Source: Dehalococcoidia bacterium (GTDB lineage Bacteria > Chloroflexota > Dehalococcoidia > Lucifugimonadales > SHYF01). Taken from it: a stretch of DNA of 7,345 bases. Shown here piece by piece: positions 1-5,743 of the stretch. Numbering within the stretch: position 1 is the first letter of the stretch; each line of letters starts with the position of its first letter. The stretch lies in assembly GCA_009692985.1 (NCBI GenBank), contig SHYF01000080.1, positions 1-7,345 of the forward strand. The letters are read 5' to 3'. The notes below the pieces were generated by a model. It was not told the DNA's origin. It searched no databases and was given only the letters and a program-made list of their open reading frames with translations. The translations under genes and the position numbers were made by a program.

Positions 1-330
1 GAGGGCCAGATGCAAGGAGGCGCGTCCCAGGGCGCGGGATGGGCGCTGTCGGAATATTACCACTACGACAAAGGTGCCTTGCGCAATCCCACCTTCCTGG
101 ACTACCGCATGCCCACGGCCCTGGACCTGCCCATGATTGACTGCGAGATCATCGAGGTGCCAGCCAGCGACGGCCCGTACGGTGTGCGCGGCGTGGGCGA
201 GGTGCCCATTGTGCCCCCTGGGGGAGCGCTGGCCAACGCCATCTACCGCGCCACAGGTGCCAGGCTTTACAATCTGCCCATGACCCCAGAGGCCATCTTC
301 TCTGCCATGAAGAGCAAGAAGAAGGCGTAG
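1..330 (+). CDS. Molybdenum hydroxylase large (MoCo-binding) subunit, C-terminal fragment
   Basis: This is the last 109 residues of a xanthine dehydrogenase / aldehyde oxidase / CO dehydrogenase-type large subunit. The frame is open to the left window edge, so the gene begins outside. Family landmarks are the EGQ..GG..QG.G.AL.E stretch at fragment residues 1-18, which in this family contacts the molybdenum cofactor, and GVRGVGE at residues 61-67. The Glu of that motif (E67, bases 199-201) is the conserved base of these hydroxylases. PPGGALANAIYRATGARL, just after it, is also typical. The enzyme would act in the cytoplasm with FAD and 2Fe-2S subunits that are not visible here. The Lys-rich tail ends at TAG. 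The substrate cannot be read from this part, so no gene symbol is given. The family is certain; the substrate is unknown. Confidence 0.93.
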   Translation, partial: EGQMQGGASQGAGWALSEYYHYDKGALRNPTFLDYRMPTALDLPMIDCEIIEVPASDGPYGVRGVGEVPIVPPGGALANAIYRATGARLYNLPMTPEAIFSAMKSKKKA

Positions 331-413
331 GCTAAAGGGAGTTCGCCCCATCCTGCGGTAGTGGTTCAGTTGGAGCTTGACGAGGCTGGCTGTACGCTGT
401 TAAGCGTTGCATC

Positions 414-593
414 ATGGTGTATCTTTTTGTCTACATTATAGCTGCTGGGGTCATGTGGGAGATCGCACAGGTTGCGGGAGCCGATTTCATCGGCACGCTG
501 ATGGCTACATTGCTGGGACCGCTCTTGCTTGCCCTGGTTCTTTACATGGCGTATTGTAGCTGGTGGGTGAAATACGGTACTCATTCAAAATGA
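414..593 (+). CDS. Small two-helix membrane protein, function unknown
   Basis: This ORF encodes 59 residues and is nearly all hydrophobic. One probable membrane helix spans residues 2-20 and a second spans about 25-48, with LLGPLLLAL at 33-41. The short tail YCSWWVKYGTHSK is polar or basic. I do not recognise a named family. Support for it being real comes from the second small gene at 2665-2820 (minus strand), which aligns without gaps: both have AQ..GA followed by L.A.LLGP. There is no good Shine-Dalgarno sequence before the ATG. A TTGACG at 377-382 with a weak -10-like TTAAGC at 400-405 would start RNA close to the ATG, so a leaderless message is possible. An in-frame stop at 378-380 limits the start to near 414. 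Neighbour spacing (83 bases from the hydroxylase) does not suggest a shared function. Confidence 0.5.
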   Translation: MVYLFVYIIAAGVMWEIAQVAGADFIGTLMATLLGPLLLALVLYMAYCSWWVKYGTHSK

Positions 594-633
594 GGACTGG
601 GGGTCGTTGTTCAGCTTGCATCCTGCCCATTCG

Positions 634-662
634 TTGACACACCTTACCTACCGTGCTAGGCT
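634..662 (+). promoter_or_regulatory. Candidate sigma-70-type promoter of the thiamine operon
   Basis: A perfect TTGACA at 634-639 is followed, after a 17-base spacer, by TAGGCT at 657-662, which matches the -10 consensus at three of six positions. Transcription would start near 669, about 15 bases before the TPP riboswitch, which is the expected arrangement. The weak -10 keeps confidence moderate. Confidence 0.5.
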
Positions 663-682
663 AGCTTTACGAGAGTTAAATA

Positions 683-778
683 GACACCGGGAGCTTGGGA
701 AAGCCAGGCTGAGAGGCCCCGACGCCTCGGGACGACCGACAAAACCTGATCTGGGTAATGCCAGCGCAGGGAGAGGTC
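683..778 (+). ncRNA. TPP riboswitch (THI element)
   Basis: The two conserved halves of the thiamine pyrophosphate aptamer are present. The first is GCTGAGA at 708-714, which binds the pyrimidine. The second runs 745-772 and holds CCTGATCTGG, TAATGCCAGCG and AGGGA, which form the pyrophosphate-binding arm. Outer bases GAC (683-685) and GTC (776-778) can close P1. Between the conserved halves is an optional P3a-type hairpin, CCCGA at 718-722 pairing with TCGGG at 727-731 around loop CGCC. The element lies directly upstream of thiG, thiE and thiS, matching its known role of switching thiamine biosynthesis off when TPP is abundant. The following terminator indicates control of transcription. Confidence 0.95.
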
Positions 779-794
779 ACCAATCAACGTCAGC

Positions 795-827
795 GCCGCC
801 GAGGCAACGCCCGGCGGCTTCTTTGTT
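795..827 (+). terminator. Intrinsic terminator, expression platform of the TPP riboswitch
   Basis: GCCGCCG at 795-801 pairs perfectly with CGGCGGC at 812-818 around a 10-base loop, followed by the T-rich run TTCTTTGTT at 819-827. It starts 16 bases after the aptamer, so TPP binding would favour this hairpin and stop transcription before thiG. The competing antiterminator pairing is not obvious by eye. Confidence 0.85.
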
Positions 828-842
828 ACAGGAGGCTCAAAA

Positions 843-968
843 ATGGCAATCCAGCGGGCGAAGCCCATCTCGTGGGGGTCTGGGGGTATCCCCCAGATAT
901 ACTTTCCACCCCCTTCCTGCCAGGAAGGGGGTCAGGGGGATGGTCAGAGGAGATTGAGCCATGAGTGA
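843..968 (+). CDS. Possible 41-residue leader ORF ahead of thiG
   Basis: A textbook Shine-Dalgarno AGGAGG (830-835) sits seven bases before an ATG at 843. The frame then runs 41 codons and stops at TGA 966-968, overlapping the thiG start (961) by eight bases. The peptide begins [12 protein letters not shown] and becomes Gly/Pro/Gln-rich where it crosses the hairpin repeat, so most of its sequence is dictated by the repeat and is unlikely to be a folded protein. It may be a translated leader coupled to thiG, or the remains of the original first gene start after the repeat inserted. The ribosome-binding site is clearly better than that of thiG. I recognise no homologue. Confidence 0.3.
   Translation: MAIQRAKPISWGSGGIPQIYFPPPSCQEGGQGDGQRRLSHE
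873..944 (+). repeat. GGGGG/CCCCC hairpin repeat, probably a dispersed intergenic element
   Basis: Two palindromes lie side by side. TGGGGG/CCCCCA (881-895) has a three-base TAT loop. An 11-bp perfect stem, ACCCCCTTCCT (908-918) with AGGAAGGGGGT (922-932), has a GCC loop. TGGGGGT is also directly repeated at 873-879 and 881-887, and CAGGGGGATGG follows at 933-943. There is no T-run after the second stem, so it is not an ordinary terminator. From memory, similar C5TTCCT...AGGAAG5 elements recur between genes in Chloroflexota genomes. Only one copy is in this window, so its dispersed nature is inference. It lies between the riboswitch terminator and thiG and would fold strongly in the leader RNA. 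Confidence 0.6.
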
Positions 969-1737
969 CAACCTGGTCATCGCTGGCAAGAGCTTCAAGT
1001 CGCGTCTAATAATCGGCACCGGCAGGCACCGCTCCATGGAGGAGATGGTGGCGTCCATCGAGGCCTCTGGCACGGAGATCATCACAGTCGCCATCCGCCG
1101 CCTGGACCTGGACGACCCCAACAAGAAGACAATCTTGGACTACCTGGACTGGTCCAAATACACCATCCTGCCCAACACCGCTGGCTCCAAAACACCAGAA
1201 GAGGCACTGACCACCGCTCGCCTGGCGCGGGCTATGGGCCTCTCCGACTGGATCAAGCTGGAGGTCATCCCCGACCCCAAATACCTCTTCCCCGACCCGG
1301 TGGGCACCCTAAAGGCAGCAGCGGCCTTGATCAAAGATGGGTTCACAGTCCTGCCATACATTCATGCCGACCCTGTCCTGGCACGGCAACTGGAAGAGCT
1401 GGGGTGCGCCACTGTCATGCCCCTGGGATCGGCCATTGGCTCCGGCCAGGGCATCCACACGCGGGAGGAGATACGGATCATCATCGAGCAGGCCCATGTG
1501 CCGGTGGTGGTGGACGCCGGCCTGGCCGTGCCATCGGATGCCTCTGTAGCCATGGAGATGGGCGCCGACGCCGTGCTGGTCAACACCGCCATAGCCCAGG
1601 CCAAAGATCCGGCAGGCATGGCCAGGGCCTTTCGCCTCGGCGTGGAGGCTGGACGCCTGGCCTACCAGGCAGGCCGCATCCCCGCCAAACCATATGCCGC
1701 AGCCAGCAGCCCCATGGAGGGCGTCGTCCGCACATGA
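961..1737 (+). CDS. thiG: Thiazole synthase ThiG
   Basis: This 258-residue cytoplasmic TIM-barrel enzyme makes the thiazole phosphate moiety of thiamine from 1-deoxyxylulose 5-phosphate, dehydroglycine (or an equivalent) and the ThiS thiocarboxylate. Length is normal for the family. The N-terminus [17 protein letters not shown] fits, which supports the ATG at 961. AGAGGAGA at 946-953 is a workable ribosome-binding site. K99 in WIKLEVI is the Schiff-base lysine. Further signatures are LPNTAG (70-75), [12 protein letters not shown] (154-165, phosphate binding), [13 protein letters not shown] (182-194) and [17 protein letters not shown] (201-217). The usual Y.N.DP.LA segment reads YIHADPVLA (133-141). 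The gene follows a TPP riboswitch and its stop overlaps the thiE start (ATGA, 1734-1737), which implies translational coupling. Confidence 0.97.
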   Translation: MSDNLVIAGKSFKSRLIIGTGRHRSMEEMVASIEASGTEIITVAIRRLDLDDPNKKTILDYLDWSKYTILPNTAGSKTPEEALTTARLARAMGLSDWIKLEVIPDPKYLFPDPVGTLKAAAALIKDGFTVLPYIHADPVLARQLEELGCATVMPLGSAIGSGQGIHTREEIRIIIEQAHVPVVVDAGLAVPSDASVAMEMGADAVLVNTAIAQAKDPAGMARAFRLGVEAGRLAYQAGRIPAKPYAAASSPMEGVVRT

Positions 1738-2402
1738 GCACGCCTCGCCCGGCACCTCTTCCCTACCCTGCTCTGTGCCTGGTGACAGACCGCCACCTCG
1801 CTCGTGGGAGGCCGCTGCCGGACCTGGTGTCCGAAGCCGTGGACGGTGGCGTCAATGTGGTCCAGCTTCGAGAGAAGGACATGCCCGCCGGCGATCTGCT
1901 CGCCCTGGCCACCGTCATCCGTGACGTAACGCGAAAAGCAAAGGCCCTCTTTCTGGTCAACGACCGCGTGGACGTGGCCCTGGCAGTTGGCGCCGACGGC
2001 GTTGAGCTTGGCGAAGAGGCCCTGCCCGTGCGAGCGGTGCGGCGCATAGCCGGCCAGCAGCTGCTCATCGGCCGTTCTGTCCATTCCCTGGATGGTGCGA
2101 GAGACGCCGAAGCCCAGGGCGCCGACTTCCTAGTGATGGGAACCATCTTCCCAAGCGGGTCTCATCCAGGGGCCGTGCCCGCAGGCCCGGCGCTCTTGGC
2201 GCAGGCGCAACGGGAGGTGCGCATCCCATTCCTCGCCATCGGCGGGATAAACGCCACCAACGTTGCGCAGGTCATGTCCCAGGGAGCGGCTGGTATCGCT
2301 GTCATCACAGCCATCCTAGACTCCGAACACCCACGCCAGGCCGCACGAGAGCTCAAGCAAGCGATGGCCACCGCGCTACGAGAGGGCCTCCAAGCGCACT
2401 GA
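1734..2402 (+). CDS. thiE: Thiamine-phosphate synthase ThiE
   Basis: This 222-residue TIM-barrel enzyme condenses hydroxymethylpyrimidine diphosphate with thiazole phosphate to give thiamine phosphate and pyrophosphate. Visible family motifs in order are LCLVTDRHL near the N-terminus, VVQLREKD (pyrophosphate-binding Arg and Lys), [41 protein letters not shown] and [26 protein letters not shown]. The position after GADGV is Glu (VELGEE), where most ThiE proteins have His (VHLGQ). The frame stays open upstream to 1404 inside thiG, but homology begins only after 1734 and the ATGA overlap fixes the start there. Length is typical. It lies in the thiGES operon and should be under the same TPP riboswitch. 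Confidence 0.96.
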   Translation: MSTPRPAPLPYPALCLVTDRHLARGRPLPDLVSEAVDGGVNVVQLREKDMPAGDLLALATVIRDVTRKAKALFLVNDRVDVALAVGADGVELGEEALPVRAVRRIAGQQLLIGRSVHSLDGARDAEAQGADFLVMGTIFPSGSHPGAVPAGPALLAQAQREVRIPFLAIGGINATNVAQVMSQGAAGIAVITAILDSEHPRQAARELKQAMATALREGLQAH

Positions 2403-2406
2403 AGCA

Positions 2407-2610
2407 ATGATCAACCTCACAGTCAACGGCAAGCCAACCGAGCTACAGCATCCCATGCCGCTGCTGCAGTTCCTCCAGGACAGAGGCGTCAACACCCAGT
2501 TCATCGCGGTGGCCTACAACAGCACGGTGCTGCGCAAAGAGGAGTTTGGCAACGTGACTCTTAGCCAGGGCGACGTGGTAGAGATTGTCAGGCCCGTGGG
2601 AGGAGGGTAG
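2407..2610 (+). CDS. thiS: Sulfur carrier protein ThiS
   Basis: This 67-residue ubiquitin-fold protein begins MINLTVNGKP and ends EIVRPVGGG. The C-terminal Gly-Gly is adenylated by a ThiF/MoeB-type enzyme and then converted to a thiocarboxylate that donates sulfur to ThiG. No thiF is in the window, so activation must come from elsewhere. The conserved pattern of a hydrophobic first strand, a central AVAYNSTVL strand and GDVVEIV before the tail is present, and the length is normal. The start is four bases after the thiE stop with only a weak ribosome-binding site, so translation is probably coupled to thiE. ThiS here comes last in the operon; in many genomes it precedes thiG. I see no clear terminator after it in 2611-2664. 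Confidence 0.95.
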   Translation: MINLTVNGKPTELQHPMPLLQFLQDRGVNTQFIAVAYNSTVLRKEEFGNVTLSQGDVVEIVRPVGGG

Positions 2611-2664
2611 GAAAGGGATGCTGAAGGTGGTTGGCCGGGATGGATGGAGGCAAAGATTCCGTGG

Positions 2665-2820
2665 TCATCTGTTGTAGCGGAAAATCGCCACCGCCAAGAG
2701 AATCACAGGCGGCCCAAGCAGCGACGCGAAGAGGACAACGCCCAGACCAGCCCCCAGGGCCTGCGCCACCAGGGCAATGACTGTGCTAACGACCGTGTAA
2801 AACAACAGGTTCTTGCCCAT
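2665..2820 (-). CDS. Small two-helix membrane protein, related to the one at 414-593
   Basis: From the ATG at 2820 this encodes 51 residues: a short MGKN head, one probable helix at 5-22, a Gly-rich turn GAGLG (23-27) and a second helix at about 28-47 ending FRYNR. The frame continues upstream to an ATG at 2898 (77 residues), but that extension is polar and unlike a membrane signal, so the inner start is preferred. GGAG lies only two bases from the ATG, and a good -10-like TATAGT lies seven bases before it. This leaves a leaderless start possible. Aligned with residue n to n-1 of the 414-593 protein, it shares AQ..GA and L.A.LLGP with no gaps. It lies about 100 bases downstream of tRNA-Gln on the same strand and could be co-transcribed. 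Function is unknown. Confidence 0.5.
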   Translation of the reverse strand: MGKNLLFYTVVSTVIALVAQALGAGLGVVLFASLLGPPVILLAVAIFRYNR

Positions 2821-2919
2821 CTCTCCAACTATAGCTGTGGTGGAGTGCCTTGTACACAAGCCTCCGAGAGTGTCTGCACTCCCAAAAGAAAGCTCCAAGT
2901 CACAGTCTCAAAGTAAGTT

Positions 2920-2993
2920 TGGCTGCCCGGCCTGGATTCGAACCAGGGTTAACGGATTCAAAGTCCGCTGTGCTACCACTACACCACCGGGCA
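2920..2993 (-). tRNA. trnQ: tRNA-Gln (anticodon TTG), CCA encoded
   Basis: Read on the minus strand, a perfect seven-pair acceptor stem (TGCCCGG with CCGGGCA) encloses a complete cloverleaf. The D-stem is GTGT/GCAC, the anticodon stem GCGGA/TCCGT has loop CTTTGAA, the variable region is four bases, and the T-arm is CCTGG-TTCGAAT-CCAGG. The anticodon TTG decodes CAA and, by wobble, CAG. The U1-A72 first pair and G73 discriminator (base 2923) are known glutamine identity elements and agree with the anticodon. CCA follows at 2922-2920, so the 3' end is gene-encoded. Confidence 0.96.
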
Positions 2994-2994
2994 A

Positions 2995-3013
2995 TGTACA
3001 GTGGGACTGTGCA
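2995..3013 (-). other. Hairpin in the 5' leader of tRNA-Gln
   Basis: TGTACAGT (2995-3002) and ACTGTGCA (3006-3013) form an eight-pair stem with one G-T pair and a GGG (CCC on the RNA strand) loop. It abuts the tRNA 5' end with a single base between. It could affect 5' processing by RNase P or simply be chance. It is not followed by a T-run on either strand. Confidence 0.4.
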
Positions 3014-3019
3014 TCCTTA

Positions 3020-3049
3020 ATCCTACCCTTTTGCATAAGGCAGCGGCAA
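3020..3049 (-). promoter_or_regulatory. Candidate promoter for tRNA-Gln
   Basis: On the minus strand TTGCCG (3049-3044, four of six -35 matches) is followed after 18 bases by TAGGAT (3025-3020, four of six -10 matches). RNA would start near 3013, at the edge of the leader hairpin and about 20 bases before the mature tRNA. Position is sensible but the match is only moderate. Confidence 0.35.
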
Positions 3050-3106
3050 GCTCTAGAGCAAACACGCCTCGCTCTTTCAGCAAACACAGTGCGCTTGCCA
3101 TCCCTA

Positions 3107-3135
3107 TTGACATTGCCCCTGAACCACTGGAAAAT
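3107..3135 (+). promoter_or_regulatory. Candidate promoter of the acyl-CoA dehydrogenase operon
   Basis: A perfect TTGACA (3107-3112) is separated by 17 bases from GAAAAT (3130-3135), a four-of-six -10 match. It would give a leader of roughly 100 bases before the dehydrogenase ATG at 3245. The -35 is identical to that proposed for the thiamine operon. No operator could be recognised in the leader. Confidence 0.45.
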
Positions 3136-3244
3136 GGCGATTGTGGCGCAGCGCCGGTGCCTTGTCGCACTGGCAGTTGCTTCATCTGCCAAGCACGGTT
3201 ACAACTCTCGCCGTAGCTGGTCGCGCAAGTATGGGAGGTAGGCC

Positions 3245-4450
3245 ATGAACTTCGATTGGACGCCAGAACAGGAAGCACTTCGCAAAGAGGTCCGCGACTT
3301 TATCAGGGAGAACATGACCAAGAGATTGGGAGGGGAGATGGGCGAGGAGATGGAAGAAGGTGCAGACAGGGAGCGCTCCAGGGCCTTGCGCAAGAAGATC
3401 GGGGAGAAAGGCTGGCTGGCCATTAGCTGGCCCAAGGAGTACGGGGGTCAGGGCGGCGACCGCATGAGCCAGTACATAGTCGAAGAGGAGTTCGCCCGCG
3501 TTGGAATGGGGGTGGGAGGCGGTGGAAGCGGAGCAGGAGCCATTCTGGGAGCAGGCACCGAGGAGCAGAAGAGGTACTTTGTGCCCAAGGTGATTGCCGG
3601 AGAGATGTCCTTCTGCCTGGGGTTCACAGAGCCCCAAGGCGGCGCCGACCTGGCCGGTCTCCAGTGCAGAGCAGTGAGGGATGGCGACTTCTACACAATC
3701 AACGGCCAGAAGATGTTCACATCGGGGGCCCACAACGCCACCCACATCTACCTTATGGCGCGGACAGACCCCGCCGCAGAAAGGCATCGCGGCATTACCA
3801 TATTGCTGGTGCCTATGGACACCCCAGGCATAACAGTGCGTCCCCTTTGGACAGTCCAGAACGATCCACCTGCGCCTCCAGGCACCACCTACGGTATGGG
3901 CAGGACCAACGAGGTGTTCTTTGAAGACGTACGGGTGCCTATCTCATGCCGTCTTGGCGATGAAAACATGGGTTGGTTCATAGGCGCCCAGGGACTAAAC
4001 CTGGACAGGGTTGGTGCGTCCCGCTACCTGATATCCGTCCATATGGATGAGGACATTATCAACTGGGCCAAAGAAAGCGACCTGGGCGGTTACTCCGTGA
4101 AGGACGACCCGGCAGTCCGCGACAAGCTGGCTGAACTGTGGATAGAAGCCCAGGTGTGTCGCCTGATGACAATGCGAAGCATGTCCATCGTGCAGCGGGA
4201 CCAGGACTTCACCTACGAGGGTTCTGCGGAGAAGGTGATGGCGCCTGAGCACGGCGTCACTGCTTCCGAGGCAATCAGCCAGATCCTGGGGCCCTACGCC
4301 CAGCTACTGAACGGCTCGGAAGGCGCCGTAGAGAGCGGCATCTACGCCCACAACCTCATGGGCGCCTTCCAGTCAGGAATCAACCACGGCAGCGTCCAGA
4401 TCATGCGAGACCAGGTGGCTCGCCGCGGCCTCGGCATGCCACGCGGCTAG
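3245..4450 (+). CDS. Acyl-CoA dehydrogenase family protein (first of a pair)
   Basis: This 401-residue protein belongs to the FAD-dependent acyl-CoA dehydrogenase family, which introduces an alpha-beta double bond into acyl-CoA and passes electrons to ETF. GGAGG (3232-3236) precedes the ATG with good spacing. The N-terminal helical domain (about 1-120) includes GWLAISWPKEYGGQGG. The middle beta domain starts with FCLGFTEPQGGADLAG (123-138), continues with GDFYTINGQKMFTSGAHNA (147-165) and ends near 235. The C-terminal domain ends with the typical RRGLGMPR (393-400). It lacks the R..FG..I..FQ motif of ordinary family members. The residue matching the catalytic Glu of medium-chain enzymes is His (NHGS, 380-383), and the isovaleryl-type Glu position is Asp (D254 in LNLDR). 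It is probably the partner of the next gene. The substrate is unknown. Confidence 0.92.
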   Translation: MNFDWTPEQEALRKEVRDFIRENMTKRLGGEMGEEMEEGADRERSRALRKKIGEKGWLAISWPKEYGGQGGDRMSQYIVEEEFARVGMGVGGGGSGAGAILGAGTEEQKRYFVPKVIAGEMSFCLGFTEPQGGADLAGLQCRAVRDGDFYTINGQKMFTSGAHNATHIYLMARTDPAAERHRGITILLVPMDTPGITVRPLWTVQNDPPAPPGTTYGMGRTNEVFFEDVRVPISCRLGDENMGWFIGAQGLNLDRVGASRYLISVHMDEDIINWAKESDLGGYSVKDDPAVRDKLAELWIEAQVCRLMTMRSMSIVQRDQDFTYEGSAEKVMAPEHGVTASEAISQILGPYAQLLNGSEGAVESGIYAHNLMGAFQSGINHGSVQIMRDQVARRGLGMPRG

Positions 4451-4480
4451 CCGCGCCAGTCCTGCCCCAAACATGCTTGA

Positions 4481-4518
4481 GGAACTGGTGAGCGCCCTTT
4501 TCGACCCTCACCAGTTCC
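4481..4518. repeat. Perfect 12-bp inverted repeat between the two dehydrogenase genes
   Basis: GGAACTGGTGAG (4481-4492) and CTCACCAGTTCC (4507-4518) pair over 12 bases with a 14-base loop. No T-run follows on the plus strand (ATTGTG), so it is not a standard terminator. It sits 30 bases after one stop codon and 24 bases before the next start. In a co-transcribed message it would be a stable intercistronic stem, possibly a processing or stability element. An attenuator is an alternative. Confidence 0.65.
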
Positions 4519-4542
4519 ATTGTGCCAGAGAGAGGTAGCATC

Positions 4543-5727
4543 ATGGACATTTTGCTGAACGAAGAAGAGGAGATGCTCAAGAAAAGCGCCAGGGAGTTCC
4601 TGGAGGCTGAGTGTCCCCCCAGCCTGGCGCGGGACATGGAAAAGGACCCCCTGGGGTATCCTCCAGAGCTATGGAAGAAGCTGGCAGACCTGGGCTGGCT
4701 TGGCCTGGCCCTGCCGGAGAAGTACGACGGCCAGGGGCTACCCCTGACCCACCTGGGAATTATTCTGGGTGAGGTGGGACGCGCCATAGTACCGGTGCCC
4801 CTTCACAGCACAATGACCGCTGCTCTAACCATCGCCAAGCATGGCACGGAAGCACAGCGGCAAGAGACCCTGCCTGGCGTAAGCCGTGGCGCGACAATTC
4901 TCACATGGGCCTTTACCGAGCGGGACCCACGCTACGTCCCGGAGTCCATACAGATGCAAGCCGTGGCCCGAGGCGACAGCTATATACTGAACGGCTCCAA
5001 GATGTTCGTGGACAACTTCAATGTCGCGCAGAAATGCCTGGTGCCATGCCGCACTGCTCCGCCTTCATCCGGCAAGAGTGGAATCTCCCTCTTCCTGGTG
5101 GACACCAGCAGCGCCGGCATATCTCACACGCCGCTGGTCACAATGGCCAAAGACAAGCAGAGCAAGGTGAATTTCAGCAACGTTCGGATCCCCAGGGCTA
5201 GCCTGGTGGGCAAGCTGAACGAGGGGTGGACCATAGTGGAGCACATGCTGGACCTGGGCACCGCCCTGCTTTGCGCCCAGATGGAAGGATGCGCCAGGAA
5301 AGACACCGAAATGGCTACGGACTACGCCAAACACCGCATAGCGTTTGGACGGCCTATTGGAGCATTCCAGTCAGTCCAGCACATGTGCGCCGACATGCTC
5401 ATGTGGGTGGATGGAACCCAACTCTTAACTTACGAAGCACTCTGGAGGATTGACCAGGGACTGCCAGCCAGCATTGAAGTGTCCCAGGCCAAAGCGTTCG
5501 GCAACGAAAAGTGTGAGGCAGCAGTCCGGTACTGCCAAATGATCCACGGCGGCATAGGCTTCATCATGGAGTTCAACCAGAACCTGTGGTTCCGGCGGGT
5601 TTCCGCCTGGACTATGCGCCTAGGCACAACCTACGATCACAGGGGAAGGGTGGCCAGGGCGCTTCTGGACAGACCTGGGCCAGTGAGGTTGGGTGAGTCG
5701 CAATACGAATCTGCCCCTTCACGATGA
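4543..5727 (+). CDS. Acyl-CoA dehydrogenase family protein (second of a pair)
   Basis: This 394-residue protein is counted from the ATG at 4543, preceded by GAGAGG about seven bases away. A GTG at 4522 would add seven residues without improving homology. The N-terminal helical domain (1-115) contains GWLGLALPEKYDGQG. The beta-domain motif that normally reads TEP..G.D is degenerate (AFTERDPRYVPES, 123-135), although GDSYILNGSKMFVDN (144-158) follows normally. The C-terminal domain keeps HRIAFGRPIGAFQSVQHMCADM (from 264), which contacts FAD across the dimer interface in the family, and QMIHGGIGF (332-340). The Glu of the usual EGT is Leu (LGT, 360-362), and the isovaleryl-type position is Gly. 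Its motif losses mirror those of the upstream gene, which favours a joint alpha2beta2 enzyme over two separate ones. Confidence 0.92.
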   Translation: MDILLNEEEEMLKKSAREFLEAECPPSLARDMEKDPLGYPPELWKKLADLGWLGLALPEKYDGQGLPLTHLGIILGEVGRAIVPVPLHSTMTAALTIAKHGTEAQRQETLPGVSRGATILTWAFTERDPRYVPESIQMQAVARGDSYILNGSKMFVDNFNVAQKCLVPCRTAPPSSGKSGISLFLVDTSSAGISHTPLVTMAKDKQSKVNFSNVRIPRASLVGKLNEGWTIVEHMLDLGTALLCAQMEGCARKDTEMATDYAKHRIAFGRPIGAFQSVQHMCADMLMWVDGTQLLTYEALWRIDQGLPASIEVSQAKAFGNEKCEAAVRYCQMIHGGIGFIMEFNQNLWFRRVSAWTMRLGTTYDHRGRVARALLDRPGPVRLGESQYESAPSR

Positions 5728-5743
5728 GCGAGCAGGATTTATG

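Noticed and set aside
873..944. CRISPR-like array
   Set aside because: There is a single palindromic unit with no repeat-spacer periodicity here or elsewhere in the window.
607..957. 116-codon plus-strand frame between the first small membrane gene and thiG
   Set aside because: It runs through the promoter, TPP riboswitch, terminator and hairpin repeat, all of which explain the sequence better. The peptide has no coherent character.
1404..1733. Upstream extension of the thiE frame by 110 codons
   Set aside because: It overlaps thiG in another frame and its sequence has no ThiE similarity. The ATGA overlap marks the true start at 1734.
1309..1755. 148-codon minus-strand frame over thiG
   Set aside because: It is antisense to thiG, which has full motif support. 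The Gly/Ala/His-rich sequence is a frame shadow.
2866..2881. GAGTG-TCTG-CACTC small hairpin between tRNA-Gln and the small membrane gene as a terminator
   Set aside because: The stem has only five pairs and no T-run follows it on the minus strand (the T-rich part precedes it).
2813..3241. 142-codon plus-strand frame, with a matching minus-strand frame at 2908-3192
   Set aside because: Both read through tRNA-Gln. The segment WIRTRVNGFKVRC is the usual false peptide from an antisense tRNA.
3182..3787. 201-codon open frame on the minus strand
   Set aside because: It lies antisense to the well-supported first acyl-CoA dehydrogenase, has a Cys/His/Leu-rich composition typical of reverse-strand readings of GC-rich genes, and shows no family motif.
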